In this document: positions 35,033 to 46,494 of the stretch, piece by piece | How positions within the stretch are numbered: position 1 is the stretch's first letter | Layout: each line of letters starts with the position of its first letter | From: Cervus elaphus | Taxonomy: Eukaryota; Chordata; Mammalia; Artiodactyla; Cervidae | Assembly (NCBI RefSeq): GCF_910594005.1 | Contig: NC_057815.1 | Location: forward strand, 63,068,052 to 63,132,051 | Direction: 5' to 3' | DNA: 64,000 nt | Made by a program: the position numbers and the translations under genes | The notes under the pieces: model-generated | Database searches by the model: none | What the model was told of the DNA's origin: nothing | What the model saw: only the letters and a program-made list of their open reading frames with translations

Positions 35033-35965
35033 ATGTGATCCAACAACAGTGCAGCTCCCTTCTTGCTGACTGGTTTCCTGGGCTTAAAAGCAGTTCACCA
35101 CTGGATCTCTCTTCCTTTCTTTATCATATACCTCTCCATTGTTTCTGGCAATGGCATGCTGCTTTTCCTTATTTGGAATGAACACAGTCTTCATGAGCCC
35201 ATGTACTACTTCTGGGCTGGCGGGTACAGATCTTGGGATGATGCTAACTACAATGCTCACAATCATGGGTGTCCTGTTGCTGGATCGGAGGGAAATTGCT
35301 CAGAGTGCTTATTTCACTCAATTCTACTTCATTCACACACTGGCTATTGTAGAATCAGGTATCTTGCCTGCTAGGGCCTATGGCCGTTTCATTGTCATCT
35401 GTAGCCCTCTGAGGTCCGCTCCATTCTTACCTTTTCCTGGGTGATGAAAATAGGACTGTGGGCATTAATGAGGGACTTTGTGTCCATTGTACCCCCAATT
35501 CTGCCACTCTATTGGTTCCCATACTGCCATTTCCATGTTCTTTCTCATGCCTTTTGCCTCCACCAAGATGTCATGAAACTCGCCTGTGCTAATATTACAT
35601 TTAATCATGTGTACCCAGTTATTCTGGTTGCTTCGACTTTCTTCCTAGATGCTCTGATGATTCTCATCTCTTATATCCTAATCTTTAAGACGGTGATGGG
35701 CATTGCCTCTGGAGAGGAGCGAGCTAAGGCTCTCAATGCATGTGTCTCCCATATCAGCTGTGTCCTGGTCTTTTACATCACTGTGATTGGCCTGAATTTC
35801 ATCCACAGGTTTGGGACACATGTGCCACATGTGGTCCACATTACCATGAGCTATGTCTACTTTCTCTTTCCTCCATTCATGAATCCTCTTATATACAGCA
35901 TCAAGACCAAGCAGATTCAGAGAAACATTGTTCGTCTGTTTTCTGTGAGCAGTAGGCTTGCTTGA
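35033..35965 (+). pseudogene. OR51B-like olfactory receptor pseudogene, 3' half intact
   Basis: The ancestral start is ATG at 35033, but the next codon, Trp in the intact paralogue, is TGA (35036-35038). The N-terminal part then reads FLLTGFLGLKAVHHWIS and LHEPMYYF. A deletion in TM2 near 35210 shifts the frame. In the new frame TDLGMMLTTM follows, then IVESGILPARAYGRF, so the MAYDRF motif is damaged to RAYGRF. A further break near 35430 ends this frame. From 35441 to 35965 one frame of 174 codons is open and contains ECL2, KALNACVSHI and PPFMNPLIYSIKTKQIQ. This 3' half is about 93% identical to 24480-24948, while the 5' half is only about 75% identical. The copy cannot make a receptor. Its downstream flank also matches that of the intact gene ('attattacata', 'ttgagcagg'). 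Confidence 0.95.
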
Positions 35966-36291
35966 GCCTTGTTTCAGGACCTCAAGATCTCTAGGATACT
36001 TTGGCCTTTCTCATTATTGGAAGAGAAACTTGGTTTTTTGCTCACTCGTTCTTTTCCAAGATAGATGAGATTTAAATTATTACATACAGCTGTAAGTTGA
36101 CTTGAGCAGGTTATATATGCTACTTATTTAATGTTTGACTATAGAGTATATATTAGAATAAATACATTAAATATTCTAATAATGAATATAATGTCAGTGA
36201 TCTTGGGGAAAGGGATATAGGAAATAGTGAGTTGGGACATTCCAGATCATATATGTAAAGGAATAGTAAGTATCAAGATAAATAGATGAAG

Positions 36292-36450
36292 AGGGAGACA
36301 GAGGATGAGATGGTTGGATGGCATCAATAATTCAATGAACATGAACTTGGGCAAACTCCGGGAGATGGTGAGGGACAAGGAAGCCTGGTCTTCTGCAGTT
36401 CATGGTATAATGAGAGTTGGACACAGCCTGGTGACTGAACAACACAGCCT
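36292..36450 (+). repeat. BovB 3'-end fragment
   Basis: 'gaggatgagatggttggatgg', 'caaactccgggagatggtg' and 'gttggacacagcctggtgac' correspond to the last 150 bp of BovB. Confidence 0.85.
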
Positions 36451-37079
36451 GGTTCAACCTTGGTTGGTCTGAAAAATATATGTGCAAGTGGAGGTACATT
36501 TTGTGTGCTCTATCATCTTCCCTTGTCTATGTTTTGAATCTTTCTTGGAAATGATGTTGTTTTATACGTTAGGAAAACTAGCAAATGTATACAGCTCTAG
36601 AAACTTACTCCCGAAACTTCACTTTCCCTTAGCAAATCCATATGTTTTATTTTATTAAAGGGAAATTGATACAATTAAAAATTCAATAGCAACCAACCAA
36701 TTTCCTATCAGCTAGTTTTGAAGTCAGATCCCCTAGCACAGCTTTCCTTTTTCCCAGTAAACATCAATAATAATTTTCTTCTTTCCAATTTTCTAATTTG
36801 CTTCCTGATGTTTCACCTCCTGTTTCTATCTCTCCTCACTTCCTTCTGACAGAGAAGAACTCAGAGCATTTTTACTTTATGAAATTTTGCTGCTGATGAA
36901 GACAGAAAACCTGACATTAGTAATGCTGTGTGCTGATCGAATAGGTTTTTCCTTCAACTTTCTTCAAAATCTTTGCCTTTATGCTGTTCACTTTGGTTGA
37001 AATAGTCAACAAAAATACTAAAGCTTTCATCAAGTTGGAAAGAAACACGTAAAGTGGGGCAGGGGTAAATTAGGAGTTG

Positions 37080-37285
37080 GGATTAAAATATACACAGTAC
37101 TATATATAAAATAGGTAACCAATAAGGACCTACTAGATGGGAACTACACTTAGTATCTTGTAATAACCTATTATAGAAAAGAATCTAAAAAAGAATATAC
37201 TTATATATCTGGATTACCTTGCTATGCACCTGAAACTAACAACATTGCAAATCAACTATACTTCAATAAAAATTAAACAAAGAAA
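37080..37285 (+). repeat. L1 3' end fragment
   Basis: 'taggtaaccaataaggacc', 'ctatgcacctgaaactaac' and 'aatcaactatacttcaataa' mark an artiodactyl L1 3' UTR. Confidence 0.7.
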
Positions 37286-37367
37286 TATAGCTTATAGTCT
37301 GTTGCTAATGTTATGCTATGGTAATTAACATTCATCTGCTGTTGTTTCTGTGTTACTATATGGATCT

Positions 37368-37415
37368 AGGCTAGTCCTCAGATGCAATCTGAGGCTAGTC
37401 CTCAGATGCGATCTA
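37368..37415. repeat. 24-bp direct tandem duplication
   Basis: Two adjacent 24-bp units (37368-37391 and 37392-37415) with the shared core ggctagtcctcagatgc and only minor differences. Confidence 0.9.
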
Positions 37416-38335
37416 AAAAGTTAGTGCTCATTGCTCTCTGAGGATTGTCATTATTTGTATTTCTAAGTTGGTTTTTCTACTTGGACCTCCTCCCCACATC
37501 CTATTTTCTGATTAGATCTTATGTACAAAGCACAGGATATAGCAAGTCTAGTCTAGGTTCTCTCTGCCTCACCTCAGAGAATCTCCATACTGATGGTCTA
37601 TCCAGACAGTGAGCTCTCTAAGAGTATTCCAACAACTTCAACATGAAAAAACCTCATCTGTCATTTTCTCTCAGCCAGAAATTTCCCAGATCCAAATCTT
37701 AAGTGCTAGATCCTCCTATTGTGGTACCTCTCTTACTCACGCACCTTATAGAAATCACAAGTACCTTGGTGTCTCTATATTACACGTATAATTTTCTTCC
37801 TTTCTTTGTTTTCTGTCCATCTTTTGTATACTCCTCCATGAGAATCTTCCCCAACCACTTCCTTTATCTGATTTCTTACTGATTTCCCTTATAGCCTTCA
37901 GTAGCCTTGACTCCTCTGATAGCCCACCCAAGCCTCTTAGCATGATTATCAAATGTTATCACTGTTGAACAGCTGGATTCAAAAGTATTGTTGACAGATA
38001 GGGAAGGGAACAAAACTAGCAAAGTGAATTGTAATAGGGATACACATAAGTACTGCATTTAAGATTAAGATTCACCTCTGTAATTTATAAGTGGAAAATA
38101 GAGGTATTTTTTAGGTTGTTTGAAAAGCTTATGTATAAGCCTAGATTCTAACATGATTTCAGGATGTACTAATACTAATAGGATAAAGTCAATTACTTGG
38201 TTAGATCTTCCTGTTGCTATTTAATGTCCTGAGAGCTTCACACTTTTATCTAATTAAGCAGCATAAAAATTGAATTACTTTTCATTATAATTCCCAATAC
38301 AAAGATGAAGAGACTGAAAGTTAGGTGGACTACTT
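37416..38335. other. Intergenic DNA, no gene recognised
   Basis: Open frames of 60-65 codons without motifs. No ruminant repeat was recognised. Confidence 0.4.
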
Positions 38336-38625
38336 AAGTTGTTCAGTTGCTAAGTTATGTCCAACTCTTTGCAACCCCATGGACTGCAGCATACCAGGCT
38401 TCCCTATCCTTCACTGTCTCCCAGAGTTTGCTCAGATTCACGTTCACTGAATCAGTGATGTCATCCAGCCATTTCATGCTCTGTCATCCCCTTCTCTTTC
38501 TGCCTTCAATCTTTCCCAGCATCAGGGTCTTTTCCAGTGAGTCAGTTCTTAGCATCAGGTGGTCAAGTATTGGAGCTTCAGCTTCAGCATTAGTCTTTCC
38601 AATGAATATTCTGGGTTGATTTCCT
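38336..38625 (-). repeat. BovB 3'-end fragment
   Basis: Reverse orientation: 'cagttgctaagttatgtcc', 'ctgccttcaatctttccc', 'agcatcaggtggtcaagta' and 'tctttccaatgaatattc'. Confidence 0.88.
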
Positions 38626-39022
38626 TAGGTTACATATTTTATCCCAAATCATACATTGTGAAACTTAATAAGATACAAATATACAAAGAGAATTTGTGGT
38701 GCAAGTGAAGGGAGTGTTTCTATCCCTGGGGTTCTGGACAGATGAAAATAAGTAGAATATTCAATCCATTTATCACACTTTAAAAAGGACCTTACATATC
38801 TGCTGAAGCCTTGGGTGAGGGTTGCATGACTCAAGGTATCATATCCTAAATATGTATGAGAGGGTGAGCCTATAAAGGAGAAGAAGATTGGTAAGGCAAA
38901 GTTTGTGAGAGTATTTGTAAGACTCACTTGATGCCTGTCTGTGTGAAGAGGCTATATTTATGAATAGTGTGTTTGTGAAAGTGTGCCTGTTTGCTCCCAA
39001 ATCTCCTGGTGTAGCCAGAGGT

Positions 39023-39141
39023 ATCAGCTACTTTCAGCAGACAGATGTCTATTCCTCTGTAATATCTCTGTGCCTAGGTACCTCTCCTTCCCTGAGTCTC
39101 AGTGGAAAGTTTGTATCATAGTGTATATCTAATAGATACCT
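39023..39141 (+). repeat. 118-bp inverted-repeat segment, copy A
   Basis: It runs from atcagctactttcagcag to taatagatacct. Its reverse complement recurs at 59780-59897 with about 9 mismatches and one 1-base gap, so about 92% identity. The similarity stops abruptly on both sides. I do not recognise the family. It could be a short mobile element fragment or an inverted duplicate. Confidence 0.85.
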
Positions 39142-41096
39142 GAGGGATCATTTAAAATTTATCCATTCACCAAAACTCATTAAGTGTCTAAACTGTCTCA
39201 GATCCTACAGTAGGTACTGGGTTAACAACGGTGAATAAAATACAATCCCTAATTTAAAGGGCTGTTTAGCCTAATTAGGGAGAAATGCATGAAATACAGA
39301 ATCAAAATAAGCTGAAATGAGAATATAAGAAATGTAGCCTATTTATCAAAAGATTCTGGGATCATAGAACAGATGGTCAGCTCTCACTGCCAGGGGTAGA
39401 TAAGAAAGAGTTAACTAATATGAAGTGACTTTAAAAGAGAAATGTATCAGAAATTCCCTTTCCTTATCTCCTCATCATGTTGTCATAATGGAAGAGATGA
39501 ATACAACAAATACATTTTAAAAGGTAATATTTATACTGGTTAGACATTTAAGCCTGAATCTGTCTTTGAGCACTGAAAATGCACCCAGTAACCTGATATT
39601 AAATATGAATTGAGGTTAACATTCTACACATACAAAAGAATTGGAGGGTGAAAGCAAAATAAGAGTGATGAAGATCTAATCGTAGATAGAAACTGAGAAG
39701 AGATTAGAACTCAACTTTATGTAAAGAAAATAAGATGGGTAGTAACATATCTGGAGAGTGGCATTTTGAGCAAAACTAATATTCCATATTCTGAGTTTCT
39801 TTATATAAAATAATTGAAATCTATTGTGGGAAGCTACAAGAAGGCACATTTTTAGTCTATATAGGAAAGGTGTTTCAATAATCAGAGCTGTACACAAATG
39901 GAACACACTATCTCAAAGATTGCCCACTACTATAAATATCTAAATAAAAGCAACACATTTATTTACTAGCATTTTAAATATCCAGGTAAAATGTAGATGA
40001 CTGTACAAAGCCTCTAAATGTTCTATGAACTTTGAGATTCTCTAATTGTTCTCTACTTAACTTACAACATTTTTATATACTAGCAAATGGTGTACCCCAA
40101 TCAGAAATCTCTGTACATTACTGGGAACTTCTCTTCTGTGATTTGTTCTTTCTGGGAGCAAAGAAAGGTTTGAGATAATGCTAAATGCTAGTGACCAGTA
40201 TGGCAGAGACAGTGCAAGTCCCTGAAATGTATGTTCTTTCTATCTGATCCATCAGCCCTTGTGATTAAGCTGACCATGTGACTGGTTTGGATAAAGGAAT
40301 ATGAAGGTAATAGTGTGTTCCTGGAAAAATCAGGGGTGTCATCACATCATTTGTCCCCATACCCCTCTCCTTCTGTTGGGAGGAATAAAAGGTTTCTGAG
40401 GTAGAGAATTCAGAGACTGTGCCTCTGCTTCGAGGTGAGCACCCAGGAGAACTACCTAATAATCAGTATCTGCCCGTGACATAAGCAATAAATAAGCACT
40501 AATTGTATGAGAAACTGCCCAAAATTATTGAGGCAAATCATGTGTCGGATTGTGCATTTGTATTTGTTTCTACCTTATTTGTTTGCTTTTACTCCAATCC
40601 TAATTTTTATTACAATGCCATTTAAAGTTCTCACTTAGGATAAAGTGACCATCACTTTTAGACCTCCAAAAATGAAAAAGATTTTCTTAGTTTCTTAGTT
40701 TTCCACCACATCTGCCCATTTTCTCAAGTTCACCTAAATTGATCAACATTCATGGAATGTAAGGAACCATTGAGCTTCATCTAAATTCATTGTTGCATTC
40801 TTATGCATCTGAGGTTTGAACTGTGGCCCAGATTTCTGAGTGACTTTAAGACAAAAGCCTCTGTGGTTCCTTTACCAGTCACACCCATAGTGACTAACAC
40901 CGAAAAGCTCCTACTTCAGTCTCACAGGCATACCTAGCCCTCTCTGCCAGCATCTCTACCTCATTTTGTTAGTTCTACATGTGCCAGGGGGCGGTGCTGC
41001 AGTTCTGGTCAACACCAGGAAAGAACCCTTTTTTGGTGAGACTGTGTTCCTCTCCATGTGAGATAAATGCATCTGGTCATTATCTTCACCTGAGAA
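39142..41096. other. Intergenic DNA, old repeat traces only
   Basis: The stretch 39150-39300 has weak L2/MIR-like phrases ('tactgggttaacaacggtga'). 40230-40440 ('gctgaccatgtgactggttt') resembles an ancient interspersed element. I found no gene. Confidence 0.35.
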
Positions 41097-42050
41097 AACT
41101 GTATGTGAGTCAAGAAGCAACAGTTAGAACCTTACATGGAACTACTGAATGGCGCAGGACTGGGAAAGAAGTATGACAAGGCTGTATATCGTCACCCTGC
41201 CTGTTAAACATGTATGCAGAGTACATCATGTGAAATGCCAGGCTGGATGCATCACAAGCTGGAATCAAGATTGCTGGGAGAAATATCAGCAACTTCAGAT
41301 ATGCAGATGATACCACTCTAGTGGCAGAAAATGATGAGGAGCTAAAGAGGGTGAAAGAGGAGAGTGAAAAAGCTAGCTTAAAACTCAACATTCAAAAAAC
41401 TAAAATAATGGCATCCAGTCCCATCACTTCATGGCAAATAGAAGTGGGAAAAGTAGAAGCAGTGATAGATTTTATTTTCTCCAAAATCATTGCTGATGTT
41501 GACTGAAGCCACGAGGTTAAAAGATGCTTGCTCCTTGGAAGAAAAGCCATGACACACATAGACAGTGTATTAAAAAGCAGAGAGATCACTCTGCCAACAA
41601 AGGTCCATATAGTCAAAGTTGTGATTTTTCCAGTGGTCATGTAGGGATATGAGAGTTGGACCATAAAGAATGTTGAACATTGAAGAATTGATGCTTTTGA
41701 ATTGTGATGCTGGAGAAGGCTCTTGAGAGTCCCTGGGACTGCAAGGAGATCAAACTACTCAGTCCTAAAGGAAATCAGCCCTGGATATTCATTGGAAGGA
41801 CTGATGCTGAAGCTGAAGCTCTAATACTTTGGCCACCTGATGCGAAGAGTCAACTCATTGGAAAAGACCCTGGTTCTGGAAAAGATTGAAGGCAAAAGGA
41901 GAAGAGGGTTGCAGAAGATGAAAGGGTTGGATAGCATCACCAACTCAATGAACATAAATTTGAGCAAACTCTGGGAGATAGTGAAGGACAGGTAAGCTTG
42001 GGTTCCATGGGGTTGCAAAGAGTAGGACATGACTTAGTGACTAAAAAACA
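41097..42050 (+). mobile_element. BovB (RTE-type LINE) fragment with reverse-transcriptase YADD box
   Basis: The longest BovB piece in the window. It starts within the reverse transcriptase. The palm motif can be read as LSPCLLNMYAEYIM-like text, then ISNFRYADDTTLVAEN, with YADD at 41300-41311. LKLNIQKTKIMASSPITSW and the C-terminal block down to the 3' tail follow. Stops and frameshifts break it (for instance TGA where Trp or Arg is expected near 41230), so it is inactive. The endonuclease is missing. Confidence 0.92.
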
Positions 42051-42059
42051 ACTTAACCT

Positions 42060-43490
42060 TCACCATCCTCCCCACAATCTTGGAATCCTGTGTTTTAATG
42101 CCTCTGAGTTTATCTTTTAAGCCTAAGTCTAATATTGCTCCATCTTTAGATTACTCTTTACGGGATTCTTTTACTGATAATCAAGTCCTTTGACTACCCC
42201 GTGGTTGTCTGCTACTTTCTGCATTATGCCTCAATCTCTTTACCAGGATCTCTTTTGTACTGTTAGCATCACAATCAGTTGTTGTTATGTTCTTTTCTAC
42301 TATCCTAGATCAAATGACTTTTTGTTTCTTGCTCCCGTCAATTCTCCCCTCTTGCCTCCGTGACATGATCCACATAGCCTGTCTTTGTGTCTGGACAACA
42401 AATTGGTGCAGATTTATGCTAGAGTTGCTCATCCTAATACGGGGTCCATTGTCCACTATTCTTCTCTATGCACTAATTTGGAGAAGACGCATTTCACACT
42501 TTCTGGAAAATATTTGTAAGCTTTCTAGTTCACTCTGCTTAACAGTTTCAGCTTAAACCTATAAGCATGAGGTTGCCTTTTCTCTGATTTAATGTTTCAC
42601 AGCCGATGACCATCAGTGTAACCAGACTGACCACATGAAAGACTGAGAATGTCAGTGGTAATCATAAGGATAAAAAAGGACAAACTATATATTTTTATCT
42701 TATCAGGCTGTTAATACTCTCCGATGTATATCTGGAAGATTTGTTTAGAAAAGTAGGCTGCTGCTGCTGCTATGGTCATCAGAGGGAAGGACATGTAGTT
42801 ACCAGGTTAAGATGGGTGGAGCCTCCTATGAAGGGAATGTTGAAGAAGTCTCTTGACTGAAGGTAGGTGCCCCCACTTTGGAGAGACAAGGTATTTGGGT
42901 ACCTCTTTCAGCTTCCTTTTCCCCAGTAATGTCTCCTGAGAAAATGGCTACACCCTCTTTCCCATTTCTAATAGTAAAGCAAAGGATAGTAAAATATCAA
43001 CTTACATTTTCACAATGTCACAGACCTTCAAATGATTTTAGATATTAATGTCTTCCTTTATTCCAGATTTCAAAAAGGAAATATTAGCTTCAATTTAACA
43101 TAATAGGAAGAGATTTTTCAAGAGATAAACAAATACTGAATATCTTTCCTCACAGCTCTGTTCCTCTTTCTCTCTCTCCCTCTCACCCACCCCCATCCCC
43201 AGATACCAGAAATACATTCTGGAAGGAGTCACACCAGACTGCTAAGGCTGGTTTCCTGTAGGAAGAAGAATGAGATTAGGACTGTAGGATAAGAACTATC
43301 AATTTTCAGTTTATGAGTGTTTGTATTGTTGGAGTATTCTATAAATAAAATTATTTTCTAGCTATATAATTCTTAAATTTTTTTACATATTTTGATTCAT
43401 ACTTTACTCACTTAGAAAAGGGGGATAAATGATTTCTGCATTGTGTATTAATGATGAAGAGAAATATTGCATGTAAAACCCAAATCATTA
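42060..43490. other. Intergenic DNA between BovB and HS5, no gene recognised
   Basis: No gene or RNA was recognised. A (CTG)n stretch of four units lies at 42758-42772. Confidence 0.4.
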
Positions 43491-43494
43491 AAAT

Positions 43495-43684
43495 AACATA
43501 CTCAGTTGTGTCTGACTCTTTGCAATCCTGTGGACAGGCTCCTCTGTCCATGGAATTCTCCAGGCAAGAATACTAGAGTGTGTAGCCATGCCCTTCTCAA
43601 GGGGATCCTCTTGACCCAGGGGACAAACCTGGATCTTCTGCATTGCAGGCAGGTTCTTTACCATTTGAGCTACCAGTGAAGCCC
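43495..43684 (-). repeat. Bov-tA-type SINE
   Basis: Reverse-orientation copy ('actcagttgtgtctgactct' to 'gagctaccagtgaagccc') with an internal deletion near 43533. Confidence 0.9.
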
Positions 43685-43969
43685 AAATAATATGCTGAAG
43701 GTGCTTAAAATATATATTTTAAAGATAATATTCATAAGGGTCTTACTTTTTGCTAGGAACTATAGTAAGTATGTAGATACATTAGAAATTAGGATCTAGT
43801 TTGTATAATAGAGTCTTCTATTTGGGAGACCCTATTATACAAATTTCATACTGAAGACATCTGGACTTATACAAGTTAATTAAATTTCTCAGTGCCATAA
43901 ATATGTTTCAAAGGCTGAACTCAAACTTCAGTTTGTCTAATTTTCAAAAATGATGTCCTACATATGACA

Positions 43970-44200
43970 CAATTATTCTATTTTGAAAATTATTATCGAG
44001 AGGAAATTAAAACAGAGAGAGGGCAGGGCTTACACAGCATCTCAGAATCAAACCAAGCAGTTGACAGAGACTCGCAGGGTAGCCTGGCGACCACGCGGGG
44101 GCAGCAGAGTCGTACTTCCACTTATTCAACCCAGACAAACACACACACGCAGGGGCCTGAGCACTTTCATACTATCTGTAAGCTCTTTGCTTACATTTAT
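43970..44200. promoter_or_regulatory. Putative beta-globin LCR HS5 (insulator-like)
   Basis: A GC-richer, repeat-free island about 18 kb upstream of the epsilon cap site. It contains a strong CTCF motif and lies between the olfactory receptors and the erythroid enhancer elements. In other mammals HS5 is the outermost LCR site and binds CTCF. The assignment rests on motif, order and spacing. Confidence 0.6.
44088..44107 (+). promoter_or_regulatory. CTCF binding motif
   Basis: cgaccacgcgggggcagca matches the CTCF position pattern at about 17 of 19 positions. CCACGCGGGGGCAG matches the CCGCGNGGNGGCAG form at 13 of 14. It is in forward orientation, facing the globin genes. Confidence 0.75.
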
Positions 44201-44215
44201 GAACGAATGAATATT

Positions 44216-44255
44216 ACAGATAGATAGGGTGATTAGATGAATAGATAGATAGATT
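44216..44255. repeat. (GATA)n / (TAGA)n microsatellite
   Basis: Degenerate tagatagg, gaatagatagatagatt units immediately 3' of the CTCF island. Confidence 0.85.
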
Positions 44256-44556
44256 AAATCTTCCTTTCATGATTGTCTCCTTACTCTTTTTGAAAAATCC
44301 AGGTCTCATATTTACCTGGCAGGAGAGATACCATGATCCCTAAGGTGGTTTTCCAAGGGCAAGACTTATTCATTGCACTCTTGATACAATGTGGGAAGCT
44401 CAGCTGCATAATTTGTGGTTTTGGGGACAGGGATGAGGGGAGGGGACAGAAAGATTAGGTCTCAGATCTGAGATATTTGGCCTTGTTTAATTCATTAGTG
44501 CCTAGGTTTAATTCTGATGTCAGAGGAAGCCAAAATATTTTTTTCTTAAAAATTGA

Positions 44557-44717
44557 TTTGCTGTCTGACTCGGGGAACTCAAACAGGGGCTCTGTGACAG
44601 GCTGAAGGGTGGGGTGGGGAGGAGGTGGGAGGAAGGTCTGGGTTGATTCTTATTGATGTATGACAGAAAAACCCCAAAATTCTGCAAAGCAATGACCCTT
44701 CAATTAAAAAAACAATT
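44557..44717 (+). repeat. Ruminant L1 3' end
   Basis: 'gactcggggaactcaaacagg', a G-rich block 'ggtggggtggggaggagg' and an A-rich end at 44706. It matches the 3' UTR of the L1 copy at 19.7-20.6 kb. Confidence 0.8.
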
Positions 44718-44799
44718 CTGACTGACAACTCATATTTCCTAGAAGATTGAACTAAAAAGTTTCAGGAGCATGCTAATAATGTTAATAGGGAATGAATGA

Positions 44800-45225
44800 C
44801 TGGTATGAGATCACTTATATATGAAATATAAAAAATAATACAAATGAGTGCATATGCAAGAAAGAAACAGACTCACAGATAGAAAAAGCAAACCAGTGGT
44901 TACCAAAGGGAAGAGGGAAGGGAGGGATGAATTAAGGAAATAGGATTATCAGATAACCATGTTAGCAGAAACTTCCTTTGGGTTTTTCCATTAGATGTTA
45001 TAGAAAAACCTGAACAAACTTTTCGGTCAACCCAATACAAACTATCGTGAATAAAATAGATAAGCAACAAGGACATATAGTATAGCACAAGGAAATATAG
45101 CCACTCTCTTGCAATAATTTTGAATAGAATATAACCTGTAACAATACTGAATCACTATGCTATATACGTGAAAGTGATATAATACTGTAAATCAATTAGA
45201 GTTCAATAAAAAAAGAAAAAAATAG
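44800..45225 (+). repeat. L1 3' end carrying a nested mariner-like MITE
   Basis: Artiodactyl L1 3' UTR ('gagatcacttatatatgaaa', 'tagcacaaggaaatatagcc', 'caattagagttcaataaaaa'). It is interrupted at 44961-45036 by a short palindromic element. Confidence 0.75.
44961..45036. mobile_element. Mariner-type MITE
   Basis: A 76-bp imperfect palindrome. The left arm 'cagaaacttcctttgggttttt' is answered by the right arm 'aaaaacctgaacaaacttttcgg' ending 'tcaaccca'. The arm sequence is that of the short mariner-derived elements common in ruminants. It carries no transposase. Confidence 0.75.
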
Positions 45226-45631
45226 GGGATGAACACTAATACCTCCTCTTTCCCTGCATCTGAGATCCCAAGTTCTCAGCACTTTCAGTCTCTACCCTAC
45301 TGTGTTAGCTGTGGAAGCAGACAGGAGTGTTAAACTTGGTGGACAAAGAAGATTGTGACCCCCAAAGTCACTGTCCCAAACTCCCCAAGTCAGTGGGCCA
45401 GAGTCATTCTCTGCTGACTTCAGGGAATAGGACAAGGACTTGCTTGGACTTTTTGCATGAGAAAAAAATATTTTCTCAGGGCACTGATTTGGGGGACCAC
45501 TAATTCTTTGCAGAGATTTCTACCTGAGGGCAGTTAAATAGAAACTACAGGACCTCAGATTGCTCACTCTAGTCCAGTGCCAACTGTCAGAAAACTCAAA
45601 GTTTTATTCTTCAAAGTTCTTTTTGATTTGT

Positions 45632-46235
45632 TGTTATTATTCAACCACTCAGTCATGTTTGACTCTTTGTGACCCCATGGACTGCAGCACTCCAGGTTTC
45701 CCTGTTCCTCACAATCTCCCAGAGCTTGCTCAAACTCATGTCCATTGAGTTGGTGATGCCTTCCAACCACTTGATCCTCTGTCATCCTCTTCTCCTCCTG
45801 CCTTCAATCTTTCCTACTATCAAGGTCTTTTCTAATGGGTTGGCTATTTGCATTAGGTGGCCAAAGTATTGGAGTTTCAGCTTCAACATCAGTCCTTCCA
45901 ATGAATATTCAGGACTGATCTCTTTAGGATTGACTGGTTTGATCTCCTTGCAGTCCAAGGGACTCTCAAGAGTCTTCTCCAATGCCGCAGTTCAAAAGGA
46001 TCAATTCTTCAGTGCTCATCCTTCTTTATGGTCCAACTCTCACATCCATACACGACTATGGGAAAAATCATAGCTTTGACTATGTGGACCTTTGTTGGCA
46101 AAGTAATGTCTCTGCTTTTTAATATGCTGTCTAGTTTTGTCATAGCTGTTCTTCCAAGAAGCAAGCCTCTTTACATTTCATGACTGCAGTCACCATAGGC
46201 AGTGATTTTGGAGACCGAGAAAATAAAATCTTTTT
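45632..46235 (-). mobile_element. BovB 3' fragment
   Basis: Reverse orientation, about 600 bp: 3' tail at 45640, then the C-terminal coding block (MEKTLESPLDCKEIKPVNPKEISPE-type frame at 45782-45982), truncated near 46235. Inactive. Confidence 0.9.
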
Positions 46236-46296
46236 TATTATTAAAAATTAAATTCTAACCTTCATCCTAATGCTGCCCAAGTCACGTTTTTTGGGT

Positions 46297-46494
46297 TGGA
46301 AACTGTTAGTCATATCTGACTCCTTGTGAACTCACGGTCTGTAGCCTGCCAGGCTCCTCTGTCCATGGACCGTTCCAGGCAAGAATACTGCAGTGGTAGC
46401 CATTCCCTTCTCCGGGGGATCTTCCCAACCCAGGGGTCAAACCTGGGTCTCCTGCATTGAAGGCAGATTCTTTATCATCTGTGTCACCAGGGAC
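46297..46494 (-). repeat. Bov-tA-type SINE
   Basis: Reverse-orientation copy ('gttagtcatatctgactcc' to 'ctgtgtcaccaggga'). Confidence 0.9.
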
